From positions 1 to 64,000 of the forward strand of contig NZ_FCOE02000020.1 of NCBI RefSeq assembly GCF_001544915.2: DNA of 64,000 nt, in the 5' to 3' direction. Below the pieces are notes generated by a model. That model was not told the DNA's origin and did no database searches. It saw nothing but the letters and a program-made list of their open reading frames with translations. The position numbers were made by a program, and so were the translations under genes. Shown here piece after piece: positions 33,122 to 42,541 of the stretch (positions within the stretch are counted from its first letter, which is position 1; every line of letters starts with the position of its first letter). Source of the stretch: Caballeronia pedi (GTDB lineage Bacteria > Pseudomonadota > Gammaproteobacteria > Burkholderiales > Burkholderiaceae).

Positions 33122-33910
33122 TCAGGCGTGCAGACGGCGCTCGAACACGCGCGTCGCGAGCGTCACGGGATAGCAATAGGCAAAGAACATCGCGAGCGTG
33201 CTCATGTACATGAGCACGGTGAAGCTCGAATGCGCGACCGTCGTGCTCGCGATCTGCGCGGTGTCGAGCACGTCGTGGATGCCGACGAGCGATGACAGCG
33301 CCGTGCCCATCGTGATGATCGCGTACACGTTCATCCACGGCGGCAACATGCGGCGCGCGCACTGCGGCAACACGATCAGCACGAGGATCTGTCTGCGCGA
33401 CATCGCGAGCGAGCTGGCGGCGTCCCATTGTGCAGACGGAATCGACTGCACCGCACCGCGAAACACTTCGGCGATGTTCGCGCTCGCGGGCAGCGCGAGC
33501 GCCGCGATCACTTTGAGCCAGTCGGGAAACGGCACGACGTGGCCCGCAATCGTGAACTCGAATGGAAACACATACGTCGTGAAGAAGATCAACACGAGCC
33601 AGGGCGCGTTGCGAAAGGCCTGAATCCAGAGCCGCGCGATGCGTCCCGCCGCGCCGCTCAGCAACGCCAGCGCGCCGACGAGCAAGCCGATCAACGTCCC
33701 GAGCGCGAGCGCGCCGAGGCTCACGCCCACATTCACCGTGAAGCCGCGCAGCAACGCGGGCAGCCAGCGCAGGAACGACGCGAGCAACTGCGCGCCGGAG
33801 ATGTCGCGCGGCGCGAGCAGCCAGAGCGCCATCGCCGCCAGGATGATGGTGGCGCACGCATAGGCTCCCGAGCCGATGCGAACCCGCGCATCGAACTTAA
33901 CCCTGCCCAT
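33122..33910 (-). CDS. Amino-acid ABC transporter permease 2
   Basis: 262 aa. The start is ATG 33910, which overlaps the preceding permease by 14 bp. BPD_transp_1 helices with the EAA loop SIPSAQWDAASSLAMSRRQ, typical of polar amino-acid uptake (HisMQ/GlnP type). Third gene of the minus-strand operon with the binding protein and first permease; the ATPase is divergent at 35685. Confidence 0.85.
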   Translation of the reverse strand: MGRVKFDARVRIGSGAYACATIILAAMALWLLAPRDISGAQLLASFLRWLPALLRGFTVNVGVSLGALALGTLIGLLVGALALLSGAAGRIARLWIQAFRNAPWLVLIFFTTYVFPFEFTIAGHVVPFPDWLKVIAALALPASANIAEVFRGAVQSIPSAQWDAASSLAMSRRQILVLIVLPQCARRMLPPWMNVYAIITMGTALSSLVGIHDVLDTAQIASTTVAHSSFTVLMYMSTLAMFFAYCYPVTLATRVFERRLHA

Positions 33911-34631
33911 AACCAGGCACCGAAAGCCGGCGCTCGATCCAGCGGCCCGACACATTGACGAGCGCCGTGAGCGCGTAGAAGAACAGCAGGATCAGCAGCA
34001 TCAATGCGAGCACGTTGTCGCGCTGCGTCCAGATCATGATCGACTGATACGTGATGTCGCCGACCGCGATCGCCGATGCGATCGCCGACGCCTTCACCAG
34101 TTCGACCGCATTGTTGACGAGCGCGGGCAACGCCGTGCGCAGCGCCAGCGGCAACTCGATGCTCCAGAAGCGCGCGCGCCGCGAAAAGCCGAGCGATTCC
34201 GCGCCTTCGAGCGTCTCGCGCGGCAGCGCCCCGAATCCCGCGCGCAACGCTTCCGCATGAAACGCGCCCTTGTTGATCGAAAGCACGATGACGACCCACA
34301 GAAACGGCTTGAGCGGATTGTCGGCGCCGTGCGCGTGCAGGGCTTGCGTGATCAGCGTATTGAGCACGAGAAACGCGCAATACAACTGCACGATGGTCGG
34401 CGTGTTGCGCGTGAGTTCGATCACGCCGCGCGCCACACCCGCAATCGACGCGCTCTGCGAACGCAACGCGACCAGCAGCACGACGCCGACGAGCGCACTG
34501 CCCGCGAGCGTCGCCATGACGAGGCCGATGCTCAAGGCGATGCCATCGATGAACGACACGCGATCGTAGTGATCGAGCAGAAAGCGGTAATCGAGTCCGG
34601 CATGCGCCGCTCGTTCGATGAACGCATTCAC
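33897..34631 (-). CDS. Amino-acid ABC transporter permease 1
   Basis: 244 aa. The frame is open to 34730, but the GTG at 34631 overlaps the TGA of the binding-protein gene (GTGA), the pattern used between other genes here. Helices with the EAA loop ALPRETLEGAESLGFSRRARF and RNTPTIVQLY of the polar amino-acid permease family. It forms a heterodimer with the product of 33122-33910. Confidence 0.82.
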   Translation of the reverse strand: MNAFIERAAHAGLDYRFLLDHYDRVSFIDGIALSIGLVMATLAGSALVGVVLLVALRSQSASIAGVARGVIELTRNTPTIVQLYCAFLVLNTLITQALHAHGADNPLKPFLWVVIVLSINKGAFHAEALRAGFGALPRETLEGAESLGFSRRARFWSIELPLALRTALPALVNNAVELVKASAIASAIAVGDITYQSIMIWTQRDNVLALMLLILLFFYALTALVNVSGRWIERRLSVPGYGQG

Positions 34632-35473
34632 TTCGACGACACCGCTGTCGACGCATACTGCGTGCGCCATTGCGCGAGCGCGGGCGAAGGCGGCGTCAGC
34701 CCGTTCTTCGCTTCCTCGTCGATGAGCCATCCCGTGCGATGCCAGTCACGCACGATCGGATCGAGCCGCGCGGCGATGTCCTTCTCGCCCTGCCGCACCC
34801 AGATCACCGATGGTGACGGAATCAGTTCCGGCTGCAAGGTGCGATAGTTGCGCCATTCCGGATCGCGCGCCTGCAACGGATAAAGCAGCGGCGCGGCGTC
34901 GTGCACCGCGGCCACGCAGTTGCCGCCCTTCAGCGCGAGCAATGACTCGGCCGCGCCGGGGAACGCACGCGGAATCGCGCCATAGCGTTCGACGACCGGC
35001 TTGATATAGCTGCTGCCCTGCGAGATGCACACGGGCTTGCCGCGCAGGTCTTCCCAGCGCGTGATGCCGCTCGAATTCGCGGTGATCGCCGTGCCGCCGA
35101 CCTGGTAATACGGCGTCGCGACATGATCGAGAATCTCGCCGCGCTGCTCCGTGTACTCCATGTTGGCGACGAGAATATCGACCTTGCCTTGCTGAAGGAA
35201 CTGCACGCGCGTGGACGGCTGCACCGAGACGAGCTGCACGCCGACGCCGAGCCGCTTCGCCAGATCCTGCGCGAGGTCCACGTTGAAGCCGCGCAGCTTC
35301 TGCGTCGCCGGATCGATGGAACCGAACGGGCCGCCCGTGATCATCACGCCAACGACGAGTTCATGCCGCGAATTGATCTTGTCGAGCGTCGCATCGGCAT
35401 GGGCCGCGCCGATGCCCGCGAGCAATAGCGCAGTAGTTCGGACGAGCGAGCGAAGGTGAACGGCGAATGACAT
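34628..35473 (-). CDS. Periplasmic amino-acid-binding protein
   Basis: 281 aa from ATG 35473 with a signal peptide ending AAHA. SBP_bac_3 fold: LVVGVMITGGPFGSID, RGFNVDLAQDLAKRLG, VQPSTRVQFLQQGKVDILVANM, and a later second lobe with SQGSSYIKPVVERYG. Binds a polar amino acid; neighbours point to cysteine, cystine or another sulfur amino acid, which is inference. The promoter lies in the 211-bp divergent gap. Confidence 0.85.
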   Translation of the reverse strand: MSFAVHLRSLVRTTALLLAGIGAAHADATLDKINSRHELVVGVMITGGPFGSIDPATQKLRGFNVDLAQDLAKRLGVGVQLVSVQPSTRVQFLQQGKVDILVANMEYTEQRGEILDHVATPYYQVGGTAITANSSGITRWEDLRGKPVCISQGSSYIKPVVERYGAIPRAFPGAAESLLALKGGNCVAAVHDAAPLLYPLQARDPEWRNYRTLQPELIPSPSVIWVRQGEKDIAARLDPIVRDWHRTGWLIDEEAKNGLTPPSPALAQWRTQYASTAVSSK

Positions 35474-35644
35474 CGAAGCCTCGAAAGCTGGAGTAGTGAA
35501 AGGACACGCCAGCGTACGCAAAGGCCTTCGGACAGGGAACGAATCTGATCTGCTTTACAAAGCACGCGCGAAGAAAAAAGCATCGTGCATGCGCGAATAA
35601 CCTTGTGACGATTGCTTGGTTCGAAAAGGCTTGCCGCGTTTCTA

Positions 35645-35656
35645 GAATGAGCATTC
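35645..35656. promoter_or_regulatory. Short palindrome in the divergent ABC promoter gap
   Basis: GAATG-AG-CATTC, 5-bp arms, 29 bp before the ATPase start at 35685 in the 211-bp gap shared with the binding-protein operon. Short enough to occur by chance; offered as a candidate site only. Confidence 0.25.
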
Positions 35657-35684
35657 CTTTTTTGCAGCGACAACGATCCGCCAC

Positions 35685-36533
35685 ATGATGTCACTCGTCC
35701 ATGGACGCGCTGCCTTGTCCGCCACTCATTCTTCAGGCCACGATGCGCCCGCGCTCGTCACCTTGCGCGACGTGCATCTGTCGTATGGCGACGCCGCCGT
35801 GCTGCGCGGCATCGATCTGACCGTGCGCCGCAATCAGGCCGTGTCGATCATCGGACCTTCGGGCTCGGGCAAATCGACTATCCTGCGCTGCATCAACGGG
35901 CTCATCGCGCCCAAGCGCGGCGAAGTGCGCGTGGGCGGCGTCGATGTCGGCGCGCTGAAACGCGATGACGAGAAGATCGCGCTGCGCAAGCGCATTGGTT
36001 TCGTGTTCCAGCAATACAACCTGTTTCCGCATCTGAGCGCGCTGCAGAACCTCACCATCGCGCCGATGCGCGTGCTCGGCGCAAGTCGCGCCGAAGCCGA
36101 ACACACCGCGCACGCGCTGCTCGCGAAAGTGCAGCTCGCCGACAAGGCCGGCGCGTATCCCGGCGAACTGTCGGGCGGGCAGCAGCAACGCGTCGCGATC
36201 GCACGCGCGCTGGCGATGCAACCCGAGCTGATCCTGTTCGACGAAGTGACTTCCGCGCTCGATCCGCAGACTGTCGGCGAAGTGCTCAATGTTATCGGCG
36301 AACTCGTCGACGAAGGGCTCACGTGCGTGCTGGTCACGCATGAAATGCGCTTTGCCGAGGACATCAGCGATCGCGTGGCCTATACCGAAGGCGGCGTGAT
36401 CGTCGAGGAAGGCGCGCCCGAACAGATCTTTCATGCGCCGCGCGACGAACACACGCGGCGCTTTCTCGACAGCACGCAAAGCCGTGCGCGACGCACCCGT
36501 TCATCCCTGAAACTCGCTTCGATTCCATCGTGA
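35685..36533 (+). CDS. Amino-acid ABC transporter ATPase
   Basis: 282 aa, polar amino-acid (GlnQ/HisP) type. Walker A GPSGSGKST, Q-loop FVFQQYNLFPH, signature LSGGQQQR, Walker B LILFDEVTSALD and the switch His in LVTHEM. A 25-residue N-terminal extension precedes the usual start. It serves the permeases and binding protein encoded divergently (33122-35473), and is first of an operon with the sulfur enzymes; the next gene overlaps by 4 bp. Confidence 0.88.
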   Translation: MMSLVHGRAALSATHSSGHDAPALVTLRDVHLSYGDAAVLRGIDLTVRRNQAVSIIGPSGSGKSTILRCINGLIAPKRGEVRVGGVDVGALKRDDEKIALRKRIGFVFQQYNLFPHLSALQNLTIAPMRVLGASRAEAEHTAHALLAKVQLADKAGAYPGELSGGQQQRVAIARALAMQPELILFDEVTSALDPQTVGEVLNVIGELVDEGLTCVLVTHEMRFAEDISDRVAYTEGGVIVEEGAPEQIFHAPRDEHTRRFLDSTQSRARRTRSSLKLASIPS

Positions 36534-37153
36534 CCCACATCTCCGCTTCATCGACCACGCCTGTCACCGAGCGACACGAACGCGTCGAATCGCTCATCGC
36601 GCAAACGCACGCGATCCTCGAACGCGACGGCCTCACGCGCGCTGCGCTCGCGCATATCGCCGACGCGCTTCAGACGCTCGCCGCGCGGCCCGAGCTGTTC
36701 TCGCGCGACGATTTCCCGCCGCCCGATGCATCGAGCGGCGATACATCGACGCGTTATCGCGTCAATCCCGGCAGCGACGGCATTGCGCTGTATCTGAACT
36801 CGCTGTTGCCGGGCAAGACGACGATTCCGCATAACCACGATACGTGGGCCGTGATCGTCGCGGTAGAAGGCAGCGAGCTGAACCGCGTGTATCGCCGCAC
36901 CGATGATCGCAGCGACGCGGACCGCGCGAGCATCGAACTCGATCGCGAAGTGCTCGTCGAGCCCGGCACGCCGATCGCCTTCCTGCCCGACGATATCCAC
37001 AGCATCCATGTGACGGGCGCGCGTCCGACGCTGCATTTCCATCTGTACGGCAGGCCGCTCGAAACGCTGTCGGGACGGCTCGGCTTCGAGGACGGCAGAA
37101 TCGTGCGCTACAACCAGACGCATCTGCATCGGCAGACGCAGGCGGTCGGCTGA
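36530..37153 (+). CDS. Cysteine dioxygenase-like cupin
   Basis: 207 aa; GTG start at 36530 overlaps the ATPase stop (GTGA). Cupin with the three-His iron centre of thiol dioxygenases: HNHDT (His101, His103) and a third His in DDIHSIHV (157 or 160); it resembles cysteine dioxygenase, which oxidises cysteine to cysteine sulfinate with O2. A related thiol (homocysteine, mercaptopropionate, cysteamine) could be the substrate. Its place after an amino-acid ATPase and before a C-S lyase supports sulfur amino-acid breakdown. Confidence 0.8.
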   Translation: MTHISASSTTPVTERHERVESLIAQTHAILERDGLTRAALAHIADALQTLAARPELFSRDDFPPPDASSGDTSTRYRVNPGSDGIALYLNSLLPGKTTIPHNHDTWAVIVAVEGSELNRVYRRTDDRSDADRASIELDREVLVEPGTPIAFLPDDIHSIHVTGARPTLHFHLYGRPLETLSGRLGFEDGRIVRYNQTHLHRQTQAVG

Positions 37154-38343
37154 TGGACGAGCGCGTTCACGCCCCGTCCACGCGTGTTCTGCACGCCGGC
37201 CTCGGCACCTTCGACGATGGCGCCGCGCCCGTCAACGTGCCGGTCGTGCGCACGAGCACCGTGCGCTTCGCCTCGGCCGCGGATTACGAGCGGCTGCATC
37301 GGCTGCGTCATGACGGCGAGAATGTCGCGACCTACGGCCGCCACGGCACCGCGACGCATCGTGCGCTCGAAGCGGCCATCGGCGAGCTGGAAGGCGCGGC
37401 GCATGTGCTGCTCGCGCCATCGGGCTTGTCCGCGATCACGCTCACCTTTCTGGCGCTGCTCGCGCCGGGCGATCACGTGCTGATTCAGGACAGCGTGTAT
37501 GGGCCGGTGCGCGAACGCATCGAACCGTTGCTCGCGCGGCTCGGCATCGAAGCGACCTACTTCGCTGCGCAGGACGGCCCGCCGCGTCACGCGCTGCGCG
37601 CGAACACGCGGCTCGTGTATGTCGAATCGCCGGGTTCGTTTCTGTACGAGATCATCGATCTGCCCGCCTTTGGCGCGTTCGCGCGCGAGCACGGACTCAT
37701 CGTCGCCGCCGACAACACGTGGAGCGCGGGCTGGCTGCATCAGCCGCTCGCATACGGCGCGCATGTGTCGATCCAGGCGACGACCAAGTACGCCGGCGGT
37801 CACTCCGATTTGATGCAGGGCGCGGTGAGCACGAACGAAGCCGCGCTCGCACAACGCCTGCGCGACACGCACGAAGCGCTCGGCTTGTCGGTCGGCGCGG
37901 ACGATGCGTATCTCGCGTTGCGCGGCATCCGGACCATCGGCGTGCGGCTCGCGCAGCACGCGCGTCATGCGCTCGCGGTCGCGCAATATCTGCAAGGCGA
38001 GAACGCGGTCGCGCGCGTGTTTCATCCCGCATTGCCGGACGATCCGAATCATGCGCTATGGCAGCGCGATTTTCGCGGCGCGAACGGGCTCGTGTCGTTT
38101 GCGTTCATGCCGCGTCACGACGTAACGCATGCACGCGCCTTCGTCGATGCGCTGCGGCTCTTTTCGCATGGCGCATCGTGGGGCGGCTTCGAAAGCCTCG
38201 CGCTCGTCGCACCCGCGGCGCGGCTGCGCGCGCATAGCGACTTCGCCAGCGATGCGCCCGTCGTGCGTCTGCATGTGGGCCTCGAACATCCGTCCGATCT
38301 CATCGACGATCTGCGCCGCGCCTTTCGTCTCACTTGTACCTGA
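37153..38343 (+). CDS. Cystathionine beta-lyase-like PLP enzyme
   Basis: 396 aa, Cys/Met-metabolism PLP family (fold type I). PLP-binding Lys212 in TTKYAGGHSD, Asp187 of AADNTW, and the phosphate-binding GLSA at about 91. The start ATG overlaps the stop of the dioxygenase gene by one base (TGATG). MetC-type enzymes split cystathionine, cystine or related thioethers to release a thiol. Given the cluster, cysteine/cystine desulfuration or removal of an S-conjugate is likely. Confidence 0.85.
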   Translation: MDERVHAPSTRVLHAGLGTFDDGAAPVNVPVVRTSTVRFASAADYERLHRLRHDGENVATYGRHGTATHRALEAAIGELEGAAHVLLAPSGLSAITLTFLALLAPGDHVLIQDSVYGPVRERIEPLLARLGIEATYFAAQDGPPRHALRANTRLVYVESPGSFLYEIIDLPAFGAFAREHGLIVAADNTWSAGWLHQPLAYGAHVSIQATTKYAGGHSDLMQGAVSTNEAALAQRLRDTHEALGLSVGADDAYLALRGIRTIGVRLAQHARHALAVAQYLQGENAVARVFHPALPDDPNHALWQRDFRGANGLVSFAFMPRHDVTHARAFVDALRLFSHGASWGGFESLALVAPAARLRAHSDFASDAPVVRLHVGLEHPSDLIDDLRRAFRLTCT

Positions 38344-38350
38344 CCGATCC

Positions 38351-39967
38351 ATGCCCTTAGCCCTCGACGCTGTTCGCTTCATCGACGCATCCACGCTGCG
38401 CCACTGGCTCAACGACGGCCGCGAGATCGCGCTGCTCGACGTGCGCGAAGCCGGGCAATTCGGCGAAGGCCATCCGTTCTTCGCGACGCCCCTGCCCTTC
38501 AGCCGGCTCGAACTCGATGCGCCGCGTCTGTTGCCGCGTGCGAACGTGCGCATCGTTCTGCTCGACGACGGCTCGCCCGCGCAAGGCGCGAGCGTCGCGC
38601 AGCGGGCCGCCGCGCGTCTGCGGCAGCGCGGTTACGACGACATCGCGATACTCGAAGGCGGCGCGAGCGCCTGGCAACGCGCGGGCTATACGCTCTTTCG
38701 CGGCATCAACGTGCCGTCGAAGACGTTCGGCGAACTCGTCGAACGCGAGTACGGCACGCCGCATGTCAGTGCCGTCCAGTTACAGCGATGGCGCGCGGAA
38801 CGCGGCGGCTGTCCGATCGCGCTCATCGACGGGCGCACGCCCGAGGAGCACCGCAAGATGGCGATACCGGGCGCGGTCTGCGTGCCCAACGGCGAACTCG
38901 CCGCGCATATCGACGCATTCGCGGGCTCGCCCGACACGACCATCGTGATTCATTGCGCGGGACGCACTCGCAGCATCATCGGCGCGCAGACCTTGCGCAA
39001 TCTCGGTATTCGCCGTGACGTGTTCGCACTCGAGAACGGCACGCAAGGATGGGCGCTCGCGGGCTTCGAGCTCGAACATGGCAGCACGCGCGGTCATGCC
39101 GAGGCGCTGCCCGCAGGCTCCGACGCGCGCGCACGTGCGCAAGCGCTCGCGCAGCGCGTCGGCGTCGCTGCGCTCGATGAACGCGCCGCGCGCGCATGGC
39201 TCGACGACGCCACGCGCACGACCTATCTGCTCGACGTGCGCACGCTGGCAGAATATGCGCGCGACGGCCTGCCGTTCGCGCAACACGCTCCCGGCGGTCA
39301 GCTCGTGCAGGCGACCGATCAGAGCGTGGCCGTGCGGCATGCGCGTCTGCTGCTCGTGGACCACGACGGCATTCGCGCGCCGGTCGTCGCGCACTGGCTC
39401 GTGCAACTGGGCTTCGAGGCCGCCACCGTCGATGCGGAAATCGCCGCGCGCCTTACGCCGCGCGAGCAGGCACAGGCCGCACGCGATGACGATGCAAGCG
39501 CGCATCCGAATGTCGCCGATGAATCCATCGTGCTCGATCTGCGTGCGAGCGCCGCGCATGAACACGCGCGGCCTGCGGGTTCGCACTGGACGATTCGTCC
39601 ACGCGTCTTCGATACCTTGCGCGATGCGCAAGCGACGCACGATACGCCCATCGTGCTCTTCACCGATCCGAACGCGCGCCCTGCCGCCCGCCTCGTCGCC
39701 GATGATCTGCGTGACGCGGGCTTTGCTGATGTGTCGATCGTGGCGAGTGGAATCGACGGGTGGAAAGGCGCTGTTGATCGCGCTGAACTGCATCTCACGC
39801 CCGCGCGACGCATCGACTTTCTCTTTTTCGTGCATGATCGTCACGAAGGCAATCTCGATGCCGCGCGCGCCTATCTCGCGTGGGAAACCGGCCTCATCGC
39901 GCAGTGCGCGGCCGACGAACTGGCCGCATTCCGCGTCGGCGAAGCGGCGCTGCTCACGCAGCCATAA
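38351..39967 (+). CDS. Four-domain rhodanese-like protein 1
   Basis: 538 aa soluble protein built from four rhodanese homology domains: about 5-120, 135-245, 268-365 and 388-485, then a helical tail. Rhodaneses move sulfane sulfur through a loop Cys. Only domain 2 keeps it (HCAGRTRS, Cys202). The equivalent loops read LDDGSPAQGAS in domain 1, VDHDGIRAPV in domain 3 and FTDPNARPAA in domain 4, all without Cys. The next gene is a clear paralogue (same VNVPSK/INVPSK, CAGRTRSIIGAQ, LEHGS and APGGQLVQ signatures). Start ATG 38351 is 7 bp after the lyase stop. Confidence 0.87.
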   Translation: MPLALDAVRFIDASTLRHWLNDGREIALLDVREAGQFGEGHPFFATPLPFSRLELDAPRLLPRANVRIVLLDDGSPAQGASVAQRAAARLRQRGYDDIAILEGGASAWQRAGYTLFRGINVPSKTFGELVEREYGTPHVSAVQLQRWRAERGGCPIALIDGRTPEEHRKMAIPGAVCVPNGELAAHIDAFAGSPDTTIVIHCAGRTRSIIGAQTLRNLGIRRDVFALENGTQGWALAGFELEHGSTRGHAEALPAGSDARARAQALAQRVGVAALDERAARAWLDDATRTTYLLDVRTLAEYARDGLPFAQHAPGGQLVQATDQSVAVRHARLLLVDHDGIRAPVVAHWLVQLGFEAATVDAEIAARLTPREQAQAARDDDASAHPNVADESIVLDLRASAAHEHARPAGSHWTIRPRVFDTLRDAQATHDTPIVLFTDPNARPAARLVADDLRDAGFADVSIVASGIDGWKGAVDRAELHLTPARRIDFLFFVHDRHEGNLDAARAYLAWETGLIAQCAADELAAFRVGEAALLTQP

Positions 39968-39983
39968 CGAACATCACACACTC

Positions 39984-41606
39984 ATGTCCGACAAGAAGCC
40001 TTACCCCGTGCGCACGTTCGAAGACGTGCGCGAAACGCTGCTCGCCAAACGCGAAATCGCCTTGCTCGACGTGCGCGAGGAAGACCCGCACGCACAGTGT
40101 CATCCGCTTTTCGCGGCGAATTTTCCGCTCTCGCGCATCGAACTCGATGCGTACGCGCGCCTGCCGCGCCGCAACGCGCCGATCGTCCTGCTCGATAACG
40201 GCGAAGGCCTCGCCGCGCGCGCCGCCGACAAGCTCGCCGAGCTCGGCTTCACGGATGTCGCGCTGCTCGCGGGCGGTCTCGACGGCTGGATTCGCGCGGG
40301 CGGCGAAGTCTTCCGCGACGTCAACGTGCCGAGCAAGGCGTTCGGCGAGTTCGTCGAAGCGAAGCGCCATACGCCCTCGCTTTCCGCCGAAGCGCTCGAT
40401 GCGTTGCTGAAGAATGGCGACGACCTCGTGGTGCTCGATGCGCGCCGTTTCGACGAATATCGCACCATGAACATTCCCGGCAGCGTCAGCGTGCCGGGCG
40501 CGGAACTCGTGCTGCGCGCGCGTGCGCTCGCGCCCGATCCGGCCACGCGCGTCGTCGTGAATTGCGCGGGCAGGACGCGCAGCATCATCGGCGCGCAATC
40601 GCTCGTCAATGCGGGGCTGCCGAATCCGGTGGCCGCGCTGCGCAACGGCACGATCGGCTGGACGCTCGCGGGGCAGACGCTGGAGCACGGCAGCGCGCGC
40701 CGCTTCGATCCGGACGCGGGACGCGACGCGAACCATCTCGACGCTTCGCGAGAGGCGGCGCTCGCGCTCGCAACGCGCGCAGGCGTGCGCCGCACTTCGC
40801 TCGATGAAGCCGCGCGCTGGGCCGGCGATGTATCACGCACGACGTATCGCTTCGATGTACGCACGCCCGACGAATACGAAGCCGCGCACGCGAGCGGATT
40901 GCGCAGCGCGCCGGGCGGCCAGCTCGTGCAGGAAACGGAGATGTTCGCGCCGGTGCGCGGCGCGCGCGTCGTGCTCTTCGATGACGACGGCGTGCGCGCG
41001 AACATGACGGCGTCGTGGCTCGCGCAGATGAACATCGAAACCTATGTCGTCGATGATGCCACGCCGCGCGATCTCACCGAAAACGGCGCGTGGCAGCCGC
41101 AGCGGCCCGCGCCCGCGACCGCGACCGCGCCGACGCTGTCGCCGCAGCAACTCGCGGCATTGCTCGACGATGCGTCGAGCGGCGTCGTGCTGCTCGACTT
41201 CGCGCCGAGCGCGAGCTACGTGAAGGCGCACATTCCCGCTGCGCACTGGATTCTGCGCTCGCATCTCACGCCCGCTCATGACGACTTGCGCACGCTGCCC
41301 GATGCGAAGCGCTACGTGCTCACATGCGGCACGAGCGCGCTCGCGTCCTACGCGGCCGCCGATGTCGCGGCGTTGACGCGCCAGCCCGTTCACGTCCTAG
41401 AAGGCGGCAATGCGGCCTGGAGCCGCGCCGGCTTGCCGACCGAAAGCGGCGAAGCGAGGCTCGCGTCGCCGCGCATCGATCGCTATCGCCGTCCGTATGA
41501 AGGCGTAGACAATGCGCGCGAGGCGATGCAGGCGTATCTCGACTGGGAATACGGGCTCGTCGCGCAACTGGAAAGCGACGGCACGCATGGGTTCTTCGTG
41601 ATCTGA
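39984..41606 (+). CDS. Four-domain rhodanese-like protein 2
   Basis: 540 aa, paralogous to the preceding gene and 16 bp from it. Four rhodanese domains at about 8-110, 130-235, 265-360 and 385-485. Domain 2 has Cys194 in NCAGRTRS; domain 4 has a second loop Cys448 in LTCGTSALAS; domains 1 (LDNGEGLAAR) and 3 (FDDDGVRANM) lack it. It may relay sulfur between two active Cys loops, unlike protein 1. The gene ends 5 bp before the convergent TauE gene. Confidence 0.87.
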   Translation: MSDKKPYPVRTFEDVRETLLAKREIALLDVREEDPHAQCHPLFAANFPLSRIELDAYARLPRRNAPIVLLDNGEGLAARAADKLAELGFTDVALLAGGLDGWIRAGGEVFRDVNVPSKAFGEFVEAKRHTPSLSAEALDALLKNGDDLVVLDARRFDEYRTMNIPGSVSVPGAELVLRARALAPDPATRVVVNCAGRTRSIIGAQSLVNAGLPNPVAALRNGTIGWTLAGQTLEHGSARRFDPDAGRDANHLDASREAALALATRAGVRRTSLDEAARWAGDVSRTTYRFDVRTPDEYEAAHASGLRSAPGGQLVQETEMFAPVRGARVVLFDDDGVRANMTASWLAQMNIETYVVDDATPRDLTENGAWQPQRPAPATATAPTLSPQQLAALLDDASSGVVLLDFAPSASYVKAHIPAAHWILRSHLTPAHDDLRTLPDAKRYVLTCGTSALASYAAADVAALTRQPVHVLEGGNAAWSRAGLPTESGEARLASPRIDRYRRPYEGVDNAREAMQAYLDWEYGLVAQLESDGTHGFFVI

Positions 41607-41611
41607 GCGGA

Positions 41612-42388
41612 TCAGGAGACGATGGTCGCGTAATACCCCATCCCCAGATGGATCAGCTCGCCGACGATCACCACGACGAGCAGTCCCACGATCCAGCGCC
41701 GCGCCTGCTCGGAGATCGCAAGCCTTGCGCCCAGCAGGCCGCCGGCGACGCTGCCGAGCGCCATGATGCCGCCCGTCTTCCAGTCGATGCTCTGATGCGC
41801 GGCGAAGATCGCCATCGCCACGACCGTCGTGGTGAGCGTCGCCAGATTCTTGATCGCGTTCGCCTCGACGAGCGTGATGCCGCACGTCAGCACGAGCACG
41901 AGCAACATGTAGGTGCCCGAGTCCAGCACGATGAAGCCGGTCCAGATACCGACAATGAACAGCAGGGACATCGGTTTCCAGTCCAGCCGGACGTCGCTGT
42001 CGGATGCCGATGTCAGCAGGTTCTTGAGCTTCGTCAGCACGAGGATGAGCGCGACGACCACCGCGGCCACGATCGCCAGCCTGAGATCGTGGCTCGGCAT
42101 GAGTTCGCTCAGCAGCGCGCCGACGGCGGCGCCCAGCGTGAGCGGAGCGGCAACGATGAGTGCGCGTTTCCATGGAATCGCGCCTTCGCGCGCCAGCCCG
42201 ACCGTTGCGGCGAGCGCGCCGACGAGGACCGGCACGCGATTGGTTGCATTGGCTGCGACCGCATGAAGGCCGACCGCCATCAGGACCGGCAGCGAGACCG
42301 CCGACCCCGACGACGCGACCGTGTTGAGGAAGCCGCAGAACAGCCCCGCAACGATGACGATGACGATGGTTTCCGGCGTGAAGGCCAT
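41612..42388 (-). CDS. TauE/SafE-family anion exporter
   Basis: 258 aa, eight-helix membrane protein of the TauE/SafE type with paired small-residue motifs (GLFCGFLNTVASSGSAVSLP near the start; GGIMALGSVAGGLLGARLA later). Members export sulfite, sulfonates or related anions. Its position opposite the sulfur cluster suggests removal of sulfite produced from cysteine, but it is transcribed separately and the link is inferred. Confidence 0.75.
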   Translation of the reverse strand: MAFTPETIVIVIVAGLFCGFLNTVASSGSAVSLPVLMAVGLHAVAANATNRVPVLVGALAATVGLAREGAIPWKRALIVAAPLTLGAAVGALLSELMPSHDLRLAIVAAVVVALILVLTKLKNLLTSASDSDVRLDWKPMSLLFIVGIWTGFIVLDSGTYMLLVLVLTCGITLVEANAIKNLATLTTTVVAMAIFAAHQSIDWKTGGIMALGSVAGGLLGARLAISEQARRWIVGLLVVVIVGELIHLGMGYYATIVS

Positions 42389-42541
42389 GACATTCCCTTC
42401 GCTGAAGCGATTAATCGATCGATCGCAGTCTAGGGAGTTGCCGGTGGGTTGTCTGTCCTCACGAAATGGGACAGGAAATCGGTTAACACAGAGCTAAGTC
42501 AGTGCCTCCAGAATGCATCGCATGCCGGATCGGAGGAAAAA

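Noticed and set aside
42453-42474. CTGTCC...GGACAG inverted repeat before the small gene at 42542
   Set aside because: Only 6-bp arms with a 10-bp loop and no supporting context; within chance expectation.
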